NCBI GenBank assembly: GCA_905221605.1
Contig: CAJNDS010002078.1
Span: 437,001-501,000, forward strand
From: Symbiodinium natans
Taxonomy: Eukaryota > Sar > Dinophyceae > Suessiales > Symbiodiniaceae
Direction of reading: 5' to 3'
Length of the DNA: 64,000 nt
Below the pieces are notes generated by a model. It saw only the letters and a list, made by a program, of their open reading frames with translations. It was not told where the DNA came from and made no database searches. A program made the position numbers and the translations under genes. Below are positions 55,944-64,000 of this stretch, piece by piece (position 1 is the first letter of the stretch; each line of letters begins with the position of its first letter).

Positions 55944-56477
55944 GTCGTAGCTGACCATTTTGCACGTCCATGTGTCGTGATTGTGATTGTGCATGCTTTT
56001 GCATCTTGCTTTGCAAACCTTTGCTGTTGGAAGGCCCATGTGGTATCGGCCGCCCAATTGCTGAATACTGCCTGCGGCCGACTCGGAGCAAAGTTTGTCC
56101 AGCAGCTGTGCCTGACGCTTTTGCCATGAAGCAAAATTGTCAGAATTGCTCTCCCAGGTGAGAGGAGCCAAGCGGCGGAAGAACGATACCAAAAGTTGAA
56201 GGTCCATTGGGCACGTGCTGTTCACGATTTTGTGCGTGACTTTTGATTGTCGGCAAGCGTCGTAAGTCCGAGCGCCTGCAGCAGGAAAGGGTTCTTTCAA
56301 GCTTCCAGTGTTGAAGCAGCCGTATGAAGCAAGAAAGACGGAAAGATATACATTGATGAAGAGCTCATTCGATGGACTTTGCCACTTCACTTCGAAGTTG
56401 CACCCCCAAACCCTGAACAGTTGAACACTACTTACTTGCAACTCAGTACAGCATTACTGCCTGTTTGTTTTTTTCAG
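55944..56477. other. Inferred intron
   Basis: A 183-codon minus-strand frame overlaps this region but also overlaps the plus-strand coil exons and has no motif. Confidence 0.4.
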
Positions 56478-56549
56478 GAAGAGTCCCAAGCACGACTTGC
56501 AGCTCGTGCCCAAGCCCTGGCGGAGGCCGAGCTGGCCGTGGCTGCCCAG
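56478..56549 (+). CDS. Coiled-coil exon
   Basis: A pyrimidine tract and TTTTTTCAG acceptor open EESQARLAARAQALAEAELA and VAAQ, 24 codons in phase 0, before a GC donor (GCGCCT). It is the exon with the best polypyrimidine tract in the window. Confidence 0.65.
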
Positions 56550-56815
56550 GCGCCTGAACCTCTTGAGTGGATGTGTCAGGAACCTTTCTGAAACACAAAT
56601 ATAGATGAAAGAAACAGTTGTCTGGACAAGATCAGATGTATGTACTTGCAGTCTATGCCATGCTTGTACAATCTATGCCACGCTTGTACACCACTGCTAT
56701 TGTGTAACTATTCTTGGACCCCTAACGTTCTGGACAGCGGCAAAGGTCCTCGGACTGGGAGGTTAAGCACAGGGGCTTCGGTGGAAACAATCAGGTAGGC
56801 ATCGTTTCGCGACAG

Positions 56816-56875
56816 GAGGAGGAAGCGAAGCAGAAAGCCGCCGAGTACCTGCAGGACGTGAAGGCGCGCGAGCTA
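56816..56875 (+). CDS. Coiled-coil micro-exon
   Basis: A TCGCGACAG acceptor opens EEEAKQKAAEYLQDVKAREL, 20 codons in phase 0, and a GC donor (GCGATC) follows. An alternative donor GCAAGT lies eight bases further but would break the frame into the next exon. Confidence 0.6.
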
Positions 56876-57062
56876 GCGATCGGCAAGTGTCATTTTTGTG
56901 CGGGCGTATACGTCAGCACTATTCTTGAATGATCGTGAAACATATGCATTTGCTGTGCTTTTTTTGTCAATCTGAGAATCCGAGAAACAACACCAAACCC
57001 CAGAAATACACAGAATGCCTACGCCCGTCTCGAATCGACGTCCTCTTCGCATTGCCGCCCAG

Positions 57063-57119
57063 GAGCAATGTGAGGCGCAGCTGGAAGCTTTGCGTGCGCA
57101 AGCTGCTGAAATCAAAGAG
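57063..57119 (+). CDS. Coiled-coil micro-exon
   Basis: A TGCCGCCCAG acceptor opens EQCEAQLEALRAQAAEIKE, 19 codons in phase 0, ending at a GTGCCT donor. Confidence 0.65.
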
Positions 57120-57433
57120 GTGCCTGAGTTGCATGGTCTCGTCCGTTCCACATTCAAACACGGTTCTACTTAAGTCTGTCCCAAGTAGGCATGTCGCGAA
57201 CAGGGCGGGTCTGAGCAGAATACAGTAGCTCTTTTGGCCATGCGCCGAAGTGACAGGCTGTTTCCCAGCGCTTGCCGATGGAGTCCAGGAGAACAGCTGC
57301 CGCCAAGGACTGACCTCTCGCACACAAGTTAGCTTGGCTGTATATGCCTGGACCATGCTGGGGGAAGTCATGGTAACAAAGGTATGCAAAGGGCCGCAAA
57401 GGATTGCAAAGGTAAACCAGAACACGCATGCAG

Positions 57434-57509
57434 GAGGCAACAGAAACCCGCCGGCACGATGCCCGAGAACGATTGCAGAAAGAGCGCCTGGACCTTGGGG
57501 CACTCAGCG
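57434..57509 (+). CDS. Coiled-coil exon
   Basis: A CGCATGCAG acceptor opens EATETRRHDARERLQKERLD and LGALS, followed by a GTGCCA donor in phase 1. It is the last well-supported coil exon. A weaker one may lie near 58085 (LREEATRRLEG). Confidence 0.55.
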
Positions 57510-60109
57510 GTGCCATGCGTGGCTCTTGAACTCCAAGAACTTCAGCCCTTCCAACACGCAAGGTCAAACGGCTGGCGTACACACCACAGTGATGCTTGGC
57601 CCTCATTTGCTACGTGCTTGTTACTTGTTGGCGCTGCAAAGTAATGTGCGCGAGAATCTTATTCAGACCTGTGGAAGGTGTCGTATCATAATCGTGTTCT
57701 GCAGAGAACCGAAACCTTGGGCTCCTAAAGTGTCTGCGCTTTCACTAGGTAGCTCCCGGAATAGTTGTGCCATATTCCTCCCGAAAGCCCGGACTGCACT
57801 GCATGTGCTCCCCGCGCCGCCACACCTCACCAAACCACCCGATACAACACACCAATATACACTAATATCGTATACACGTATCACGTGCTTGAGCTGTGGT
57901 TCAACCTTGAGCGAAACCTTGCCACCACGAGCAAGAACTTTTGTAGCGTAGGAGTGCACATTCGCTGAAAGCGTCACCGCACGCAGAGAAGAATACCGAT
58001 GACACATCCACCCGTGGTGCCCATGATATCGGAGCCGCACTGACGCGCCAGGGAGGAAGACTGCACCTGCATGGTCCGGCGTGTAGAGCTGCGAGAAGAA
58101 GCAACTCGCAGGCTGGAGGGAAGGGCATCCGTTTGGCTTAGAGCATCCTCGGGCTCAGGGTTCTTCTATCATCCACTGTTGGATACGATCACCCGTGCAA
58201 GGTCTTACAATGCGAAACAACACTCCACCTGCAAGAGTAGATTGCTCGAGAATCGGCAAGCCGCTGGCAACGTCAGCACCCTGTCAGCCCAAGCTCTCGA
58301 GGATCGCGACACCCCTGACGCAAAACCAAATTTGTTCCCTGTAACGCCCGCCTTATCAGCTCGTAAATCCTATAGAAGCTCGTAACCCTCCGTAAGCCCT
58401 AAAAAACTTCCCACAAACCTCATCAGAGTCCGACACGCCACGTTCCACAGCAATCCCTTGCGAGCACCGTATTGCCCAAAGCCCGGTATACCCAGGCGCT
58501 TGGAGGAGTTCACCGAAGGCCCAGTCACTGCGCTGGAGCGGACTGCGCAGCTTTGGAAATCGCCTTAGATTGGAGGGTCAAGGGTGTGGGGTTTTCAGTG
58601 TTGTTCAGGTTTCGGGGACCAAGTTGCTTTCAGTATGGATGCATTGTAATTAGTCCTCAGGTGCACGGTGCTTTGCTGCGAGAGTTCAGTTGTGAAAACA
58701 ATCTTGGGGATGTTGCTCGTCGCGGTTTATTGAGGGATGTTTCCGGGTTGGCTTTCAGCACACCCAGGCATGGACAGAGCGACCGCAAATCGGTCTGCGA
58801 CAAGGCCCGTGTCCGAAGTTTGAAGAAAAACAAATGCGTGCTTCGGGGAAGTGGGGCCACTTGCGTGCCACGCAGGTCAGCTTGGAGCAGACAGCGTGGG
58901 TGCTGGGCCACCACTTCAAGTCAAGGCCCAGGGCTTTGCCCGCGTACATCCCAGACCGATAGAGTCTGGGTATCGGATGTTTGTTGTTGCACGCATCCCT
59001 CCCTGCTATACGGGCCTTAATGTGTAGGGATGGCTTTGCGAACTGAACTCTCGCGCGTGTGTTTCGGCCCCTTACCTCATGATGCAGCTTTCCACTAGAA
59101 ACTGGCATGCCTACATGCACATGCTGACTTTTCATGCGTAGATAGATGTGCTGCCCCCTCCCTTCAGGACCCCGGGCTTGTGTAGTAAAACGCTGACAGA
59201 TAAGCATCTTCAGCTGAAACGCACACAGCAGTGTACTACAAAAGGAGGTGTGGTCCCTGAAAGCCTGTAAACTCTTTAAAGCTCCAGCCTGATCAACAAC
59301 ACCTTGTAGGGTGCTCCAGGGTGCTCAACGACCTGAAGAATTCCTGACTTCACTTATGTTTACAAAACCCCTGAACGCTTAAGGCTTCTAGGCATGGAAG
59401 TCAGGCCTGGATTTCCATTGGTTAATGGCCAACTCTTTCGCCGAAAGCCTTCAACGGCCTTCAATGGAGATGAAGCCATCGATTTACAGTTTAATTTAGA
59501 GGCTTGCTGGGCTTATCATTTGGTGAAATGCAAGAGGCACCCATTACAGTAAAGCAACGCAAGATATGGCGAACCTCCTTCAAAGCGACAAAACGTCTGA
59601 ATTCAATTTGATGGGCTTTGGTGCCCTGGAAGTGCAGCCACCCTTTGAATACTCGCTCGAATCCACAAGATGGAATACAGCCCTCGATTTCCATGTGGTT
59701 GATGTCACGGCTTGGAACACGTCCTCAACATGTGTTTATGAAAGGCAGCGGGCTCCGGAACCCCGAGGGCTTTTGGGCATGCACTTCGTGCAACATAGAG
59801 AAAACCTTAACATCTTGAAGATCTTTAGAAACCTATGCCGGCTCCGGAGTTTGGGAAAACATATAATTTGACACAAAGAAAGCTAACTTGTTAGACAACC
59901 TTTAATCGCCTGTGCTGTCTCCGAAATCCTTTGGGAGTCCTTGGGACTTTGAGCAATCATTTAAGTCTTTTAGCTTAGGTCAGGCAAATGCAGTAATTAG
60001 CCTCGAGTGTCTAGAGTCTTTAAACCGTACATAAAGTGGTCCATTTCAAATTGACACAGGGCCTGGATCTACGATCACTTTTCCTGAAAACCTCAGGCTC
60101 TTAGATTTT
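57510..60109. other. No convincing gene
   Basis: A 182-codon plus-strand frame at 58472-59020 has no motif. A frame with RLEEFTEGPVTALERTAQ starts near 58497 and is coil-like but short. The rest, especially 59.2-60.1 kb, is rich in TTTAA and CTTTAAG words with no gene. Confidence 0.35.
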
Positions 60110-60136
60110 GGGCCCGTTTCGAGTTGAAACGGGCCC
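60110..60136. other. Perfect 11-bp hairpin
   Basis: GGGCCCGTTTC and its exact reverse complement GAAACGGGCCC flank a five-base loop (GAGTT). It is not followed by a T run and is not in a coding context. Confidence 0.85.
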
Positions 60137-60157
60137 TGCATCTGAGAGCCCGGCCCC

Positions 60158-60190
60158 AACATTCCCGGGCAAAGTCTTATCGGGAATGTT
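60158..60190. other. Perfect 10-bp hairpin
   Basis: AACATTCCCG and its exact reverse complement CGGGAATGTT flank a 13-base loop. It lies 21 bases after the hairpin at 60110-60136. Confidence 0.85.
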
Positions 60191-60351
60191 TAGATCTTGG
60201 AGCCCATGGTTGAAGCGGGATCCCGCACATGCAGCGACCATTCTTTAGAACTTTAGACCACCGACCCCCACAAACGTGAGTGGCCATTTCTAAGACCTGG
60301 TTCTCCCGGGCGAGGGGGGGGGGGGGGGGAACTGGTCACTATGAATTTACA

Positions 60352-60631
60352 TGCATATATATATATATGTATATATGTATATATGTATATATGTATATAT
60401 GTATATATGTATATATGTATATATGTATATATGTATATATGTATATATGTATATATGTATATATATGTATATATGTGTATACATGTGTATATATGTATAT
60501 ATGTATATACATATATGTATATATGTATATATGTATATATGTATATATGTATATATGTATATATGTATATATGTATATATGTATATATGTATATATGTAT
60601 ATATGTATATATGTATATGTATATATACATC
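60352..60631. repeat. (ATATGTAT)n octanucleotide array
   Basis: About 280 bases of an 8-bp TATATATG-type unit, with a middle section near 60475-60515 where GTGTATACATGTGT variants break the register. Translations give alternating Tyr, Ile, Met, Cys and His only. A G run precedes it at about 60317-60329. Confidence 0.95.
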
Positions 60632-63600
60632 TGTAATTTTGCATACATAGTGTATCGGTTAGACATGCCGATTCTTCGTACATAGTGTATCTCATCTACG
60701 TAGGAGTGGAGAGATTCAGGTAGGCATCCGTGTGCATATGGCGTATGCCAGCTGGTGCAGGTGGAACTACACGCCCTCCGTGGACGACAAAGTCACCAAC
60801 ATCCTTCAAGGTTGCCTGCATGGCAGGCCTAGACCAGCAGTAAAGTTCTGACGTCGGCAGCAGCGTTTTTGCAGCAGGTTGCAGCAATGGGAGGAGCAAA
60901 CTCTGATTCAGCGTTAGCAAGGTTAGCAACCAAGCTTTCCACGCATTGCTAGGGATCCGAAGTCGGTTCTTCCGCACCCCTCGCCACGATCGCCAGAGGC
61001 TTACACTGTACAGCGTAAGAGCGGCACATGTCGCCATGCAGAGTTGATACAAGCAGGAGCTGCCTAGCATTGAATAAAGCAGTGTATGCGGCACAGGCTG
61101 GACTTCGAAGGATTTACGAAACTCACTGCCCACTTGATGCTTTGTTTTGCGTTTTTCCCCATACAGTAGCATTTAGCAGCGGAGCGGTGTTAAGGCTGGA
61201 ACCCCCAACAGATCTGCCGCCGCCGCAAACAAAGCTGCCGATGCTGTCCACAGGTTTGGCAGGCCGCATTCAAGGGGTGAGTGCGCAAAGAGGGTTCAGA
61301 GGGAATGGGATGTAGACTTCCAAAATCTAGAGACTTCTCGGCTTTTTCAGATCACTTGCCCAGGGCTTGGAAATAATGTCTAGCCCAACTCGGCTTTCAG
61401 TTTTGGGCGCAGCTCGATCAAGCCGGTCAACAAATCAAAAACAATTTCTGAGACATCGCAAACAGACCCGTGCCGTGGGCCTTGGTGGATTTTTGATGGT
61501 GAAGCTGCACGCTCTGGCAGGCCACCATGGCGGCTGAGAACTCTGCATCCATGGGCAGGGTTCGGTCCCGATGTAGTTACAAAGGACCGACGTACAGAGC
61601 TGGCAGTGAAGTACCCCGTAGCTAGAAATTTATCGCTGGAGCATTGCGAGCTAAGTGGGGAAGACGAATCTTAGAGTCCAGGATGCCAAAGGGGTGAGCT
61701 GAAGTCCCGCGCCTGGCACGTCTCACCATAAGAAAAAGCAACGCGAAGGAACCTCAGAAGATCTCATAAATGGCCATTCCACCCGCTTTTTGCAAGTGTT
61801 GGCACAACACATGGACCCTCGCCCCCCTGCCCCGCCAAGTTGTTTTTGCCCTCCAGCATGCATGCCTGCCGTGAGCCTCAGGCCTGTGCGGCTAGTGAAT
61901 TGCATGGCAGAAGTGTAGCCAGCATTTTGCCAACAGTTGCAAACGCATTCTACCGGCTGCAGAACAAACGCGGGCAACCTTGGTAGGTTAGCTGCGTAGA
62001 CTGACACAATTCTGAGAGGTCAGGATGGCAGAAACCATCGCGGTGCCGCAAATGAGGGCAAGCGGCCCTCTGTTTGGCTGTTCAGTAAGTCCGGTAGGGT
62101 CATTTTGTCAGAGAGCAGCCCTATCGGCGCTTAGTTAGTGTCATGAATGCAGGCAACTCTTGCTACCAGCATCCGGAGTGCTAGAGCTCATGGCTTTCGT
62201 GCAGCCTTGTTTCCCCGACGCCAGCTTGCCACGGCGCGATTCTTTGCATGAGTTTTTTCAGCGCATTTAAAGTGCGAGAGTGCCAAAGCAACTGCACGAG
62301 CAGGTATTGGAGACCCGAATCGTCAACCGCGGCAGGTGCAGTGCTTTTGGCGAGTAATCTTGTCCATCATTTGCAGCAGATGTGGAAGTCTTGACAGCCT
62401 CAATAGCTCACATATCAGCAGCTGCAGCGTCAGGCCCAGAATCTTGAGCACGCTGTTGTTTCAGGCTTCCGCGGTCACCGAAGCCCCGGTGCTGCGCACA
62501 GTGCTCAGAATTTGCTTAGCATGATATTGCGCTTTGACAACGATTGATGGGAGAGAAGCAAAATGCAAGAAATCATGATGTGCTGGGGTTCGACAGTAAA
62601 GCACCCACCTGCAGATGTGTCGATCAGATATCCTCCACGTGGCACAAACTGTGCAAAGTGAGTTCTGTGCCACAAAAAACCACAACGATCCCATGGCGGG
62701 TTCATCACAGCCTTTCTGCATGGGCATGTGTCCAACTCAAGTTTCTGCTCCTTAGTCGGGAATCATGAACCAGAGGACTAAGACCCTAGATTTTCCTATT
62801 TACTAGGCACCAGCAGTTTGCAGATGATCTTCTTCCTTCCAGGAAGGCTTCCTGGCGCACAAACCTTGCAGGGGTGGCGGTAAACCTGGCGAGATTGCAA
62901 GGAGGAGTTTTGATGGAGATTTGGAGTGGAGGTTTGGGGCTTAGGGTGCCCTAATTTGTGCATGCATGTCGTCGTGGTCACACCTATTTCAGATTCCAGG
63001 CTCCATTCAATCCCTCAGCGAAGAGCACCATAGGGTGATTCAGCATGCTAGATGCCGACAATTGCTTGCCATCGCACCCTGTTGCTTTACATGTTCTGCC
63101 TGCGAGGTTGGCGCTGCTACCCTCCACTGTCAAGCCCGCTCAGTGAGCCGAGGCTGTGATGACTAAATGCAAAGGAAGGGTCTTCACCTCACGCACCAAC
63201 TTCCTTGTTCTGTTTTGCTGTTGAACCCCCAAACATTGAACCTCCATTTACCTTTGCACCACCAGTTTCGGATTGGCGCAAGCCTGTCAGGCTCCAGCAA
63301 TCTGCTCGGCCCTCGGAGTTTTTGGTTGGCCTGTGAGGGCTCCTGGGGATTGAGCTGTTTAGGGTTTAGGAGTTTCAGGTCGTAGGATTAGGATTGAGGG
63401 GTTGAGGTTCAGGGGATTAGGGGAAGAGTCCCACCCAAAATATTTATGCAGGGAGAACCAGGAGCCACGAAGCAGAGCAGAAGGAGTAGATTGAGTAGAT
63501 GTTTGCATTTCTTACTCGTCTCGAGCTCCTTTGCATCTCCGACGACGAGCGGCACCGATCGGTTCTGGATTTGATGGGTTTAAGGCTTAAGGGTTGCCGT

Positions 63601-63837
63601 GAGAGGCTAGTCCCAACATGGAAAACCCGAAAGGCGGCTCCAACGCTCCAACGCATCTAATCTTGAGGCTGCGCAAGCTGCGGGTAGAGTTGCGCTCGAA
63701 TCTGGACGACCGGAAATCCTCCAATGTGATTGAGGATTGACTGAGTGCCGCTGAGTGAGATGTTGAGAATCAACAACCTGACCCTGTCCCAGCCACTACT
63801 GTGCAGGACATCCGGTGGCTCGGAGGAACTTGGAGCA
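60632..63837. other. No convincing gene
   Basis: Short frames only. Near 62998 an acceptor-like CCAG precedes SIQSLSEEHHRVIQHARCRQ. Near 63654 a frame LRLRKLRVELRSNLDDRKSS ends in TGA. Both could be stray coil exons but lack a second splice site. Degenerate TTTAGGG-like sequence lies at 63355-63425. Confidence 0.3.
63355..63425 (+). repeat. Degenerate telomere-like tract
   Basis: GTTTAGGGTTTAGGAGTTTC is followed by several TTAGG, TTGAGGGG and TTAGGGG words, a decayed TTTAGGG-type series. Confidence 0.5.
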
Positions 63838-63880
63838 GTCTCTCTCTCTCTCTCGCGCTCTCTCTCTCCCTTCCTTCCTT
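63838..63880. repeat. CT-rich microsatellite
   Basis: (CT)n with a CGCG break, running into (CCTT)n. Confidence 0.85.
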
Positions 63881-64000
63881 GCAATGGCGATTGGCCCGAA
63901 TGGAGTCGTTTCCGAGTTTCCGAAGCTTGGAAGGAAGAAAGAGAGAATAATCGAAAAGGAAGAAGGAGGGAGAAAACATGGGCGTGGTAGCCGTGCTACT

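Noticed and set aside
55890-56441. 183-codon minus-strand frame
   Set aside because: It overlaps plus-strand coil exons with good splice sites, has irregular composition and no motif.
60253-60695. Several Tyr/Ile/His/Cys frames of 100-137 codons on both strands
   Set aside because: All are readings of the 8-bp microsatellite.
57510-64000. Continuation of the second coil gene to the end of the window
   Set aside because: Coil-like frames near 58085, 58497, 62290, 62998 and 63654 each lack at least one splice site, so I did not list them as exons.

Overview
The window looks like nuclear DNA of a dinoflagellate, most like the Symbiodiniaceae. The supporting signs are: sparse coding DNA; inferred introns whose donors are often GA or GC rather than GT, with acceptors usually AG followed by G; pentatricopeptide repeats of the dinoflagellate ISACEKAGQW type; RCC1-like repeats of the AFAALRxDGSxVAWG type; TTTAGGG telomere-like tracts; many long G homopolymers; and nearly all recognisable coding sequence on one strand. 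I see no bacterial operons, rRNA, tRNA, CRISPR array or intact transposon.

Layout. From 1 to about 14.4 kb the window is mostly non-coding, with a few exon-like fragments, a compound trinucleotide microsatellite at 9.9-10.3 kb and weak evidence for minus-strand coding at 10.8-14.1 kb. From 14.56 to 16.65 kb there is a 696-codon single-exon gene on the plus strand. Its protein combines a helical region resembling the N-terminal domain of Bacillus delta-endotoxins, a ricin-type beta-trefoil with three QxW motifs and a cysteine-rich PAN/apple-like C-terminus. A related tail with a membrane anchor follows at 18.1 kb. From 23.6 to 30.3 kb there are RCC1-like repeat exons. From 31.1 to 44.7 kb there are many very short exons encoding pieces of a long coiled coil.

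Two complete genes sit among those coiled-coil micro-exons on the same strand. One is a six-exon ankyrin-repeat plus 2-oxoglutarate/Fe(II) dioxygenase gene (35320-37318), in which all five inferred introns are GA-AG. The other is a two-exon gene fusing pentatricopeptide repeats to an RluA-type pseudouridine synthase (39180-41618), preceded by a possible relic of the spliced leader. From 45.9 to 47.7 kb a second block of RCC1-like exons appears, followed from 48.3 to 57.5 kb by a second series of coiled-coil exons, including one long exon at 50277-50842. This order (RCC1, coil, RCC1, coil) suggests either two tandem copies of a giant RCC1-plus-coiled-coil gene or one still larger gene. From 57.5 to 64 kb the window is non-coding as far as I can tell, with an octanucleotide microsatellite and two neat hairpins.

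The likely biology is mixed: organellar RNA modification or binding (PPR-RluA), oxygen- and 2-oxoglutarate-dependent hydroxylation (ankyrin-2OG), large scaffold-like RCC1/coiled-coil proteins, and a candidate secreted or surface lectin with a pore-forming-like domain. The genes are not a functional cluster. Exon boundaries were inferred by reading frame, splice dinucleotides and family motifs. No alignment or transcript was available.
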